This document shows, in pieces, positions 1 through 12,835 of a DNA stretch of 64,000 bases; the first letter of the stretch is position 1; the number at the start of each line of letters is the position of its first letter. The DNA is from Carallia brachiata. Its lineage: Eukaryota > Streptophyta > Magnoliopsida > Malpighiales > Rhizophoraceae. Where the stretch lies: contig JADCRB010000064.1 of NCBI GenBank assembly GCA_021464245.1, forward strand, positions 1,054,001-1,118,000, given 5' to 3'. The notes beneath the pieces were generated by a model. That model ran no database searches and was not told where the DNA came from. It was given only the letters and a program-made list of their open reading frames with translations. The translations under genes and the position numbers were made by a program.

Positions 1-438
1 ACTATAAAGAAAGTATTTGCAATAATTACTTGTGTGTGTGTGCGTAAGAATTTGTGGATACTGACTGTGAGATTGGATCAGGTTTACTGTCAAAATAGTT
101 TTAAGGTTATAGAGGCTGCATTAGGTGTTATTAGCCCGTAGATACATATTCTTCACATTCCGTGTCTGTGTTCATAAATGTCAGTTCTCGCATGTTGGAT
201 ATTCCATAGTCTCGAGACTATTTGTTGTGAGGTTCGTTGCTCATTTGATTGGTAAGCAATACGATATTGTACCTTGGGCAGTATGTTTATTTAGTAGAAT
301 ATGTCTGCTGGTTGAGTCAATTTTAATTGCACCGGTTCTGACTTCTGATTGCGGTTGTTGCTCCCCTTTCCTTTTTGGAGTTCTAGATTACTTTTGTTTT
401 TGAGCTTTTATTCTTGTTTGCTTTTCTTGGAGTTGTAG
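1..438 (+). other. intron of the HAT1 gene (upstream exon outside window)
   Basis: This stretch ends in a pyrimidine-rich run and a TTGTAG acceptor at 438, immediately before the first recognisable HAT1 exon. No HAT1-like coding segment can be read in it. The N-terminal exon with the start Met should therefore lie to the left of the window. The short ORFs seen here have no recognisable content. Confidence 0.6.
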
Positions 439-3400
439 TTTCTCGCAAGGAAGAAGTGGGTTCTTTGGACAGTTTCTGTCTGACCCCTGTTGACCTGACC
501 AACTTTTTTGAGGAGGAGGATGGGAAAATATATGGTTATCAGGAATTAAAGGTAATGCATTTCCCCCTTCTTTGGTTAAGTGAAATTGTCACTGCTATTG
601 TGTAGCAAACATGTGTGGGACATAATTAGTATTTACTGATCTCCACCAGTATCTAACTTTCATTGGAAGATAAATTCTGCAGATGGCAATGTTTTTTCTT
701 ATCTCATTCAAATTGTTTTTCTGCAGATAACTATCTGGGTCAGCATCATTTCGTTTCAGGCATATGCTGATATTACATTTCAGAGCAAATCTAATGTGAG
801 TAATACATAGTTGTGCATGACCTATTGAACTTATGTTTCAAGCAGATCCAGTTAGTTGTGGTTCTGCAAACTATCTTTTATTATTTATGTTTTCAGGGAG
901 GAAAAGGAATCACAGATCTGAAATCTGCTCTTCAGGTATGCACTGACTACTGAGTTCAGAGCTGCTCCTTTTTTATCTGTCTGTTTTTGTTCCTATCTTT
1001 TTTCCCTTTTCTGCAGAGAATTTTTGCTGAGACTCTTTTAGAGAATAAAGATGACTTCCTTCGAACATTTTCAGCAGAAAGCTGTTATATTCGGTATAAC
1101 CTTTTTGATATACTAAGCACGTTCTCCAGCCCAACTTCTATATCTCTATGCATTGCTAGTTTTTATTTTTCACTATTTTTTTGTGCTTCATGTTATCAAT
1201 GTTCTCAGATCCATCGTGGTTAATGGGGAGATATTGCAACACAGAACTTCCAATGGACAAATTGGTGATTCAAATGGTCATTCAGTGGCAACCACTTCAG
1301 ATTTGGAGGTATTCCTTATGCTATCATCTATAACGTTACGAGGGAATGGTGCAATCTTCAAGTTCGTCTTATGGAGATGTAATAGGGGACAAAGACTTGG
1401 TTTTAGTGTCAATAAGATTAGGGAATTACCAGAATTGATGTTAGGAAAATGGGTATCAACTATGCCCAGTTTTATCTGGAGCAAGATTTATTATTATGAA
1501 GAAATAATAAGAAAGAAGAATGAAGAAATAAAATTGCAAAAAGCAAAATAATGAAGCAAGTAGAAGGTTAAGTAAACATGCCTCAGACAAAACCCAGAAA
1601 CCTTGAAAGTATGTTGATCCTGGCATTAGCTATGTGAAACTATCTATATTTTGAGCCATTAACGTAGCTGGGAGCCAAAAGCACCTATTCAAACATGTTT
1701 TCGCTAGTGGCATTGAGACTATTGGCATCAATGGTAGCATAATGCTACACTGCTAAAATTGTTTTAAAATGCCTTAATTCTTTGCTGAAAGAAGAAAAAC
1801 GGCATAACTAATTTCTAATGTGAAGAGGACTAAATGTGACCTTATTGGAAGGAAAGAAACTACCATTGACAATGCAGTAAAATTGATGACGTATTGAATG
1901 TAGAATCTGCAACTCCGGCATTTCCACTGCAAGCTTCACTGCAGATGTTTCCTTTCTAGTGGTCTAATTGGGAGAGAGCTGTTTTACCATGGAGACTACA
2001 TTCCAAACTCTAGAGATTAATTTCAAGGCCCACAGTTTTCTGAGGATGACTGGTGGTCTTATTCCAATATGTTGAGTTGTTAATTGTGCATTCAAAGCAG
2101 AGCTGTAAACTGGCATACATGGTACAGTTCTCCCAAAGAACCGTTGCTCCTAGTTATTAGAGATGCCAACTAGTGATCGTTTTTGGCTTTTGTATATTTG
2201 ATGGCATAAATTATATTTGAAAAATAAGCAATTTCCAGTCCGCTTTCTCCTTGTCCTCCACTTTTTTGTTATCCATTTGGTGTGGGGATTTTGGTGCCAA
2301 GAAATATACAGGTTTTCTTGCTTGTCCCTTTTCTTTTCTGCCGGATTTGTAAAATTGTGTGTTTGAAGCATGGCTCAATTGTAATGGTTAATTAATTGTC
2401 ATCGTTCAGGTTGTTCGCTTGGTGCTAGGCGGTGAAGCTGCTGGAAATCTTTACAGTCGCTTGGTTCCTCTTGTTCTTCTTCTTGTCGATGGTATTTTTT
2501 TTCTTCCTTGGTTTGTCAATGCAATTGTTTATTGCTATGCTCTCTTATGACAAAGGTTTTAAGTATAGCTTGTGAGTTTTTTCATATCTGAACCAGGTAG
2601 CAACCCCATTGATGTTACTGACCCAAATTGGGAGTTGTATGTCCTGCTTCAGAGGAAAAGTGATAAACCGGGGGACATCAAGACAGACTGCTGGGTTTTG
2701 CAGCCATATATCGATTTTACCGTTACCCTGACTGCACACGTTTGCGACTTGGTCAGGTTTGTTTTTCCCCTATTTCGAGATTGAGTTGTTTTACCGAGAA
2801 ATCTGGTTTTAGATCTTATGCACAAACTTTTTGATATACTTGTCTCTAGATTAAACCTTACACAGCCATACATCCAATCTGATGAAATCATTTTGTGGTG
2901 GCAGATCTTGGTGTTGCCTCCTTACCAACACAGGGGTTTTGGTCGTCATCTAGTTGAGGTGCTAAGCAATGTTGCAGTATCTGAAGATGTTTATGACCTT
3001 ACGGTTGAAGAGCCACTAGACTACTTTCAACACGTTCGCACATGTGTTGACATACAGCATCTGCTTAATTTTGAGCCAATCCAGGATGCTGTCAACTCAG
3101 CCGTTACACGTCTGAAGCATGGGAAACTATCAAAGAAAACTAATGTCCCTCGCTTCTTACCTCCCTCTAGTGCTATTGAGGATGTTAGAAAAATATTAAA
3201 AATCAACAGGAAGCAGTTTCTCCAGTGCTGGGAGGTTTTAATTTATTTGGGCCTTGATCCTGTTGACAAGTATTTGGAGGATTTTGTGACTGTCATTTCA
3301 AATCATGTTAGAACCGATATCTTAGGGAAAGAATCTGGGAGCAGTGGGAAGCAAGTAATTGAAATTCCAAGTGATCATGATCCAGAGATGTCATTTGTGA

Positions 3401-3543
3401 TGTTCAGGTCACCGAATGCTGAAGCTAGTAATAGTGTTCAGATAGATGGCAATCAAACGACGCAAGAAGAGCAGCTCAAGCAATTGGTGGATGAAAGGAT
3501 CAAAGAGATAAAGTTAATTGCACAGAAAGTGCGTCGTTCTTGA
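439..3543 (+). CDS. HAG2: type B histone acetyltransferase catalytic subunit HAT1/HAG2 (5'-partial, one frameshift)
   Basis: HAT1-family enzymes acetylate newly made histone H4 (Lys5/Lys12) before chromatin assembly, with an RbAp48-type WD partner. Eight exons are visible: 439-551, 727-795, 897-935, 1017-1093, 1209-1308, 2410-2491, 2597-2756 and 2905-3543, all GT-AG. The HAT1 N-terminal domain shows DGKIYGYQELK and FAETLLENKDDFLRTF. The acetyl-CoA motif A (QHRGFG, in ILVLPPYQHRGFG) opens the last exon, and the C-terminal part ends in a charged helix (QLKQLVDERIKEIKLIAQK). Exon 2597-2756 is 160 nt where 161 is needed. KSDKPGDIK is read in one frame and RLLGFAAIYRFYRYPD in the next, so a base is missing near 2676-2683. 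Exons before and after are in phase. The first exon lies outside the window. Family identity is secure; whether this copy is functional is not. Confidence 0.93.
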
Positions 3544-4057
3544 GCTGCTGCACTGCCTTCTAATGGATTGCCCCTTTTTAATTTTGATTTTATTTTTTTT
3601 TTTATGTACATGCCAAACAGTTCTGCCTTGTGAGGTCCTAGAGAGCAGAAACTTAGGATTGGGGTTTAGCTATCTCTGCTCTGCCAATGGTTGAGCTGTA
3701 TCCAGACTGCTAGCATATGACATAGTTCAAAGCTATTAGGAGTCTTCAGTACTGAATACTGATGATTGACTAGTGCAAGTGACTTCCTTTTCACATAGAG
3801 GTAATCACTAATCACACTGCTCTTTTTCTAGTTTTATTTTATATTATTTTGTGAATCCTTTTTTATTTTCGGCATTTTGTCTTCAAATACTCCAAGCATT
3901 GGTTCTTAAGGTCATGTTGATGGGCCTATTCTGCCAGTGAACTCAAAGTGAATCATTGTTCTGTACGTAGCTCTAGTGTCTATAACCGATATTTGGTTCT
4001 TTGGGAATCAGATAATTTTGTGGCCTTTTCAACTATTGAAACATTTTCAGAATTCGT
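3544..4057. other. HAT1 3' UTR and spacer
   Basis: This is T-rich sequence after the TGA stop, likely including the 3' UTR. No ORF of interest, RNA gene or clear repeat was seen before the transposon target site at 4058. Confidence 0.5.
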
Positions 4058-4065
4058 GTTCTAAT

Positions 4066-4696
4066 CAATGTTGTAAGAACCGGACCGGACATTGAATCAG
4101 TAAAACCGGTATTTAATATTAAATATATAAAAAAATATTTATATATATTATACATTAAAATTTATATGTAAAATATAATATTATAATACATATATATGTA
4201 TTATAATACTTACATTTATAAATTTAAAATATATGATTTAGAATTTATTATAGGATAGAATTAATAATTTAAAAAAAATTAATAATTATCTTAACAAAAA
4301 AAAGAAAATAATAAGTGTTAATTTATAAAAAACATAAAATAGTATGTGTCTTATATAAAACATTTGAAAAAATAATAAGTAAAAAAAAAAAAAAAAGATA
4401 ACAACAAGTTATAAGTTGATCTAGTGGTATGAGACTTACCTTTCATGTTGGAGGTCAAGTGTTCGAAAACTAAGTTCTACAAAGTTGAGTGAAATTTTTT
4501 GTTAATAATTAAAATGACCAACCCGGTCAACTCGGGACCGGTTCACCGGTCCGACCGGTTGAACCGGTCCGTTGACCGGGTTTTGACGGACGGTCCGGTT
4601 CCAAACAAATTTAGGCTATAACCCGGACCGGACTTCTGATCGGTCACCGGTCCGACCGGTTGAACCGGCCGGTCCGGTCCGGGTTTGACAACAATG
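4066..4696. mobile_element. hAT-like non-autonomous element, ACCGGTT-rich family, copy 1
   Basis: The left end begins CAATGTTGTAAGAACCGG. The right end, read on the other strand, begins CATTGTTGTCAAACCCGG, giving terminal inverted repeats of about 9 bp plus shared subterminal ACCGG blocks. It is flanked by near-identical 8-bp direct repeats, GTTCTAAT (4058-4065) and GTTCCAAT (4697-4704). The right third is packed with ACCGGTT/GACCGGT motifs in both orientations. The interior is AT-rich and non-coding. An 8-bp target duplication fits hAT elements. Two more copies are at 5715 and 48487. Confidence 0.7.
4411..4475 (+). repeat. tRNA-like (SINE-type) segment inside copy 1
   Basis: An A-box-like GATCTAGTGGTATGAG and a B-box-like GTCAAGTGTTCGAAAAC lie about 30 bp apart, the spacing of an RNA polymerase III promoter in a tRNA-derived SINE. 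An A-rich run precedes it, and no target duplication was found. It does not fold as an evident functional tRNA. Confidence 0.3.
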
Positions 4697-4704
4697 GTTC
4701 CAAT

Positions 4705-5706
4705 GGATTTATAAGTTCGAGAGATCATTTTACCAACTAATCCGCGTATGCCATCAGTATTTATGAAATGGGTACTCCGACAAAGCTCAGGCAAGCTTCT
4801 ATTCATGAAATTGGTCGTTTGGCAGATCGTTTCTGCGATTGATAGCTTCCATGTGACCTATGCCGAATTTTCTTCTGGGGAGAGAGAGAAAGAGAGAGCG
4901 AGAGCGCATGGTTTTGGATAGCTAACTCGATGCTGTTAACGCATTTTAGAACATCTACAATCAATCGCTACACGTCCGCCCTATACAATTTTGGCCTAAA
5001 AGAAAAGCACAATCAAACATCATAAAATAGTGGAAGTAAATGCTTACACACCCATTAACTAGAACCACAAACAAATTTCGACGCCACCTGCGTGCCAAAT
5101 TATCGTGAACCTTTCAAGGCTGTAAGAGGCGGTTGGGCTCAACAAATAGGTCCCAACATTGCGTGTGGACATTTTTTTTTTGAACCACAAAAAACATGCA
5201 TCATTAAGATATAGGTTATTTCATATGTGAGTTGAAGTCGGGGTCACTTGTTATTACCATTGTTCAATTTCTCTTATAAGGGAATCACTCAAACACTGTT
5301 AAGCCTAAGCAAAACTCTTCCAAGCCAATTATAGTGTTAATAAATTTGAAACATGCACAACGCTTGTATAAGTCAACTAATAGTTAAAGGAAGAACATTG
5401 CCTCCATTATACAAGTTGAGACTCGAATCTGAGTCAAACGTGAGGAAAACACGACAAATTACCATTAAACTACCACATCAAATAATACCATAAGGACATT
5501 TTAACCTAAGAAAATATTGCTAAAATTATTTTAAAAAAGGAAAAAGAATCCATCAAATAGACCATCGATTCAGCTTTTTACCCAACCTGATCCGACTTTA
5601 AAATTTTGGGATCATCATTTTTAGATTTGTATACGGTCAGATCGAATTCAAGTTTTTTTTTTTTTTTTTTTTTGGCGGGTTTGGGTCGACCCGTGACACA
5701 TATGAT
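4705..5706. other. intergenic DNA, no gene seen
   Basis: AT-rich spacer with a short GA-rich microsatellite near 4881-4906 and poly-T runs near 5170 and 5650. A weak tRNA-like pair of boxes lies near 5377-5440. There is no convincing coding segment. Confidence 0.5.
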
Positions 5707-5714
5707 GTTACACC

Positions 5715-6885
5715 CAAGGTTGTCAGAACCAGATCGGTCATCGAACCGAAAAAATTAGTGGTTCAAGGTTGAACCGGTTCAACCGAATAAACCGGTATTT
5801 AAGAATTATTTTATAAAACAAAATTTAGTTTAAAATATAAAGTGAAAATTCTTAAAAAAAATTACAAGATAAAAAAAAGTTGTACAATATATAATTAAAA
5901 CAAATCCTTACAGAATTTTATATATTCTTAAATTCAAAAAACATAAAAATATTGTAGTTATAATAGAGATTCATCATCATTGCTTAGATTAGTATGTAGT
6001 TTAATTTTACTTCCAATAACATTTTTAGCATTAAAATGATGAATAATATCAAATAAATGTTCAATGATAAAATTATTTATTCAATAATAAAATTATTTAT
6101 TTATTTTATAATATAGTTTTAATCTTAAAAATTAAATTTAATGTAATTGAACAAGAAAAAAGTCTCTAAATGAGAGTGAAAAAAATAAGCTAATGGAAAT
6201 TAGAGAGAAACTTTAAATAAAAAACAAAGAGAAAAAGAGAAGATCTCATGAGTCCATTAGCTTAACTTTTATTTATTATCATTCGATAAAAGCTGAAATT
6301 AGTGGATTTTTTCTTACAATGGCACAATTGTAATTTTTGTAAAAAGACAAATCTATTATGGTCTTTGAAGCATCAATTGCAACATGTTGCAACCCTAGCT
6401 CTTTTAAACCATTCAATCCTCCACCGCCGTTTGCACCTTTTATCAAAAAGGCAAGAGATGCTGCAGGAGTCTAAGGACTAGAGATAAGAAGAATTCTAGA
6501 AGAAATAAGAGGATGAAAGAGGATGGTGTCGGATCAGAACGGCACAACAGCTTGAAGAGGAATAGAAATAGATTTGGGTTCTAAATTTGTGGTTTTGTCC
6601 CCTTTAGCTTCTAGTCTTCCATTTTGATTTTGCGAGACAGAAGAAAGAAAGATCCATTTTCAATTTCAACAGTTTCATCTTTTTTCCTTCTTTTTATAAA
6701 CTAAACCGGGAAGACTGGTCAAATCCGGACCGGTTCACCGGGTTACCGGTCAAACCGGCCGGTTGACCGGTTTTTTCCCAGTCCGGCTAGCCTCTGAATT
6801 TTTAGTTCAAACCGGACCGAATTTCTGACCGGTCACCAGTCCGACCGGTTGAACCGACCGGTCCGGTCCGATTTTTACAACCTGG
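5715..6885. mobile_element. hAT-like non-autonomous element, ACCGGTT-rich family, copy 2
   Basis: The left end is CAAGGTTGTCAGAACC. The right end, reverse-complemented, is CCAGGTTGTAAAAATCGG. Perfect 8-bp target duplications GTTACACC flank it at 5707-5714 and 6886-6893. As in copy 1, ACCGG blocks lie just inside the left end and a dense ACCGGTT cluster fills 6700-6870. The AT-rich interior is longer (element 1171 bp), and no transposase motif is visible in it. The right boundary lies only about 380 bp upstream of the eL31 start codon. Confidence 0.75.
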
Positions 6886-6893
6886 GTTACACC

Positions 6894-8509
<1,616 letters not shown>

Positions 8510-9285
8510 TCATTCATTTTTATTAGAAAAGAATGCCATTTATAATCCAAGATTAAGTTGAGTTTTGTCAAATGTTGAACGTTTTCAGAGACATTACTTT
8601 CGTTCAATTTTCTTCTCGATTCTTAGATTTTAAGACACTTGTTTACATATGGTTGTACTGCTCATTGGCATTAATCTTTTACGGGGCTTTTTCTTTTGTG
8701 GAATGTTTATACATGCGCCTTTCGTCATTGTTGAGGTGATTCTTATTCCTTCAAAATGAAAGGCCATCATGAAGTACACAATTAAGCTATCTTTAAACTC
8801 ATCTCCTGTAGTTCAATCCACACACGTAAACTCCAAAGAGAAATGATCTTTTCCTTCTAAATTACCACATGAAACATCTAGGGAACTTCATTAGGATTGC
8901 CCTAGCATAGGCTGCCCTTCTAAATTTCATTACCTAAACTTGTCATACCCACTTTAATATGTTAGCTAGGGAAATTGGAGAAGATGCAAATGCATTATCC
9001 GACATCTGTACCTATCTGGGTGAGAAAAGCACAATGGTAAATGCTCCACTACCACAATGCTCATGTATTCTAACTTCTAAATAGTATTTTCCACGTAAAA
9101 TCCCAAAAGATAAGTATACCAACTATGCTTTAACATCTACAAAAAAAATTGGTGGAGACCTGCTTCCTTTGAAGGATAAGAGAGCATATGACGTCAAAGT
9201 TCTTTCCAAATGAAAGATACGAATCTTCTTTTTTCCCACCTGCTCTAGCATGAAGCCCCATCACATGAAGCAGTGTAACAAAAGT
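8510..9285. other. 3' UTRs of two convergent genes
   Basis: Spacer between the eL31 stop and the stop of the minus-strand membrane-protein gene. It probably holds both 3' UTRs. No coding segment or repeat was recognised. Confidence 0.5.
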
Positions 9286-11334
9286 TTAGCTGCCTTTGAA
9301 AGCATACATGTAGCCTCTAAGTTTTCTCAGTTCTTCGGATGACTCATAAAGCATATGGTCAACATAAAGACAGATGCCAGCTCCACTGCAATTTGAAAAG
9401 AACATTCACTTCTAGGCGATGCTGTATCAATTATATGCCCATAGATAAAGAAACCAAAAGGACAATTGCTTCTCACCTTAGAGGCCCAAATGGAAGCCAA
9501 ATGATGTCCCATCGAAATCTTGGCATCCTATTGTTGCAAATAAGCATAACATAAGTAAGCGCAAAACAAATGAATAATGCATGGAAACTAGGAAAGCAAA
9601 CTACATTTTACAGTTCTACTGTAGGCTCTATAGTTTCACTTTCACCCCCAACTATCAGTATAGTTGTAGGCAAAAGACGGCTAGTTTAAATGCATTTCAG
9701 TTCTATTCGGGGAAGAAATAGCAACTGGAGAAATTTAAAGGAAAAGGAAGATCAGCGAAAATCAAACAAATGAAATTTATAATGAGACAGATGTTTGAGG
9801 CTTCAAAATTTCTGATAAATTGTAAATAACCAAGGAGATGTGCACAGTTACCTCAGCATATAATACAACCAGAAAACTGCCAGTAACAGGCCAGTAACAC
9901 ACGAGTACAAAATCCATTTACTGCGATTCTCCGAATTCCGAAGTAGCCCTATGATGGCCATTGAGCACGCAAAGACTGCTATCCAATCTGCCAAACGTGT
10001 CTAAACTCACTAAAACTGATGCATCTTACAATTATGCAAACAGTAGCTACCAATCATGTATGTCATGGCACATTCTCAGGTAACAGATTTGGTAACTCTG
10101 AATGGTGCACATACAGATGAAAATAATATAGGGGGTAGGGCTGCAGAAACTTTACACTCCTGCAGATTCCCACACTGTGGAAGCCTCGTGCACTGGGACA
10201 ATTTACATTACATTAACAATTTCCCATGTAAACCAGATAATTGCATCTTACAAAATATGCAGAAAAAATCATGGAAAATAAAACGAAGACGAGCAAAAGC
10301 AAACCGAACCTGCAGAAATGACCATCCAGGAGTCAATATCTTCCATGAAGTAAGCATGATACCTCTGCTAAATCAAAGAGGAGATGGCAAATCACGCAAC
10401 TTTGCTATTTTTATACGATTTGGCAAATAATAATGAAAGAAAGTAAGTATGAAAACAAAATGATAACTTCCGAATTTTCTACCAGTTCCCAAGGAGACGT
10501 TGCCTGGTAGTAGATGGAGTACACCATAAACGCAGCGTAGCAAAATATAAGCGCAGCAAACACTCTCTAGCAAAAGAAGAATAAGAATTAACAAGAAGAA
10601 AAAACAAAGAATCAGGTTCAGCAAATAGATGAAAAGAAGACATAACAATCAATGTTTCCCCAGTTCCTAAATTAATTAAGAATTTCACTACACAACTTTA
10701 CTTTAAGGTAATAACAAAATAGTCACGTATGACGTCTAACAATTTATCTTTTTTTTTTAAATTTTAATCTCATATCACTTTATCGTTATTTTATTTCGTT
10801 ATATTTCCCTTAATTAAATTACCCTCAAAAAACGCAGCGTAGCAAAATATAAGCGCAGCAAACACTCTCTAGCAAAAGAAGATTAAGAATTAAGAAGAAG
10901 AAAAAACAAAGAATCAGGTTCAGCAAATAGATGAAAAGAAGACATAACAATCAATGTTTCCCCAGTTTCTAAATTAATTAAGAATTTCACCACACAACTT
11001 TACTTTAAGATAATAATAAAATAATCACGTGCGACACGTAATAATTTATCTATTTTTTTTCTTAAATTTTAATCTCATATCACTTTATCGTTATTTTATT
11101 TCGTTGTATTTCCCTTGATTAAATTACCCTCCAAAGAAGAGACTGCTTTGCTTGGATCTTCTCCAGCGATCGAACAAAGTCTTCTTGTTCTGTAATTTGA
11201 GGGTGACGAACAAGTGTGAGTTTAAGACTATATAAATATTAATTGCTCAGAAAACATCTTGGAATTTGTAACATTTTTTCGACGTCGATCGAGAGAGAGA
11301 GGGAGCGAGAGAGACACAGACCTTGGACGTCCAT
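9286..11334 (-). CDS. conserved multi-pass membrane protein, function unknown
   Basis: Seven exons, read 5' to 3' on the minus strand: 11334-11322, 11189-11128, 10566-10483, 10364-10310, 9987-9852, 9527-9477 and 9385-9286. All are GT-AG and phases agree throughout, giving 166 residues. The N-terminus (MDVQEQEDFVRSLEKIQAKQ) looks like a short cytosolic helix. Hydrophobic segments lie near residues 27-45, 72-90 and 96-116, with a possible fourth in WLPFGPLSGAGICLYVDHML. The C-terminus ends RKLRGYMYAFKGS. Conserved-looking features are ATSPWELRYHAYFMEDIDSW and RMPRFRWD. I do not recognise a named family, though the clean intron phases make a real gene very likely. Intron 2 contains a tandem duplication that repeats the exon-3 acceptor. 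Confidence 0.85.
10528..11131. repeat. 302-bp tandem duplication in intron 2 of the membrane-protein gene
   Basis: Unit 1 is about 10528-10829 and unit 2 about 10830-11131, offset 302 bp, with only a few percent mismatches. Each unit starts in the 5' part of exon 3 (AAACGCAGCGTAGC on the plus strand), crosses its splice acceptor, and runs through the intron to the exon-2 donor (AAATTACCCTC). The junction carries a few extra A. It is a segmental duplication, not a transposon. Confidence 0.9.
10823..10868 (-). other. duplicated partial exon with both splice sites
   Basis: The upstream duplicate repeats the first 40 or so bases of exon 3 after a full TTTTGCTAG acceptor. It then runs into a GAGG|GTAATTT donor created at the duplication junction. 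Using both sites would include a 46-nt exon and break the reading frame of the membrane-protein mRNA. Confidence 0.5.
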
Positions 11335-12835
11335 GGGACGAGAATCTGGGTCATCCCGAGTCGGGAGTGAGAAATTCGGGTCACGAGATTCTCGCCAATT
11401 TCTCGTTATCTTCCTCATCACCATCATCATTACATCCTCTTATTCGACGATTGGAGGCGGTGGCAGTGGCGGTGTACGGTGGGGCGGTCGGCTCGCCTTC
11501 GCTGCCGCCTTTCCGATTGTGTGTCTGGCATTTGATCGTTTTCCATTTGATTTAAAATTGTTTATTGAGGTTTTGCCGAGAGGCCCACTTCAGATGGGCT
11601 GCCTCATGCCCAGTTGGCCCAGGCCCATCTTGGGTAATGGGTGAGGACTGACTGTTGCCCAATTGGTTGACAACGAAGAGATTGAACATTCGAACTCCCG
11701 GTCTCACCCATCCTCTTCACCACTATTGCTCCACAGTTCTTTTTGGACTACAAAATTGGAGCGGTAGAAAACATGCTTTCTACTGGAAGATTAGGGAGTT
11801 CTAGGTCCTTCCCTCATTTGTCTTGCTACCCAATTATTAGTTTTATATCTATTACATATAAAAAGAGAGAGAGAGAGAGAAAAAAAAAATTATAGAGAAT
11901 ATAATTTCACTGAGACGATATACAGTAAAATGAATAATAAGATAGTTGAATTTAAAAGAGAAAAAAAATAAATCGTTAAACGTTGTTAAATGTCTGCGTG
12001 CTTATTTATATCATATTAAGAGTGAATTACATAATAGCGTTCAAAAATTTTTTTATAAATCTTTCAAGACACACTTTAGTAACTAAAAATTAAAAGTAAA
12101 TGGTTTCAATCTTAGAAAACAAGAGTGCGAGAACTCATGACCCTTCCAACGGAAAAAAAAAAAAAGAAAAAGTTTTATTAGACCATACCATGAAGGCACA
12201 AACATATCATCATCAATATTAAATTTCCCTTAAAGGTGCTTGTATGATGAAAAGATTAACGGGTGAAATTAAATGTGTTATTTTATCAGTTTAGCGTAGC
12301 CATGGCAAAAGGATTAACCTTAGCTAAAAGGCTTCAGTGGCATTTTACTTATATTTAATAGCAGTCAGCAAATAGTCAGAATAATGCGGCCCAAAAAAAA
12401 TAATTAATAACTTAATGATTGAACCGGAATTCTACAATTAATGACATAATAAGCATAATTTTGTGGGTTTGGATTGTTATTTTCCATTTTTTTTTCTTCT
12501 CTTGGATAGAATCACGAGTATCATTGCAATATTACTGGATCAATCGTCCGCTGAATTTGGGAAGTCGCCATTTTTGTGGGAACTTTATTCCTCTTTTTTT
12601 GGCCAACGAAGAACCAAGAAAGACAGAATGCCCGTAAAAAATTCCAACGCAAGAATCATTCTTGCGTCATGATCATTGATAAATACAAGCCTTTCACAAG
12701 CAAACTTCTTCACCACTTATAATTTTATAATTTCATTGCTTCCAACAAGGAAGCATGCCTAAACAAAAGCTTTCTTAAATTCGTAAGGCAAAGTAGTAGA
12801 ATACCAACATCCGTGTGTAATAATACGCAAAAATA
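11335..12835. other. 5' leader of the membrane-protein gene, then intergenic
   Basis: 11335-11560 probably holds the promoter and leader of the minus-strand gene. A GA microsatellite lies at about 11290-11315. A tRNA-like segment (TTGCCCAATTGGTTGACAACG, CATTCGAACTCCC) lies at about 11660-11705. The rest is AT-rich without coding evidence; 12700-12835 is probably the AsnRS 3' UTR. Confidence 0.45.

Noticed and set aside
1153..1551. 132-residue plus-strand frame
   Set aside because: It runs through intron sequence around a HAT1 exon; only 1209-1308 is coding.
2818..3543. A 241-residue ORF starting at 2818 as a complete protein
   Set aside because: Its first 29 codons are intron; the exon starts at 2905 after a GTGGCAG acceptor and continues HAT1.
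11243..11644. Plus-strand frames over the membrane-protein leader
   Set aside because: They are antisense to the 5' leader and GA-rich repeat; no recognisable protein.
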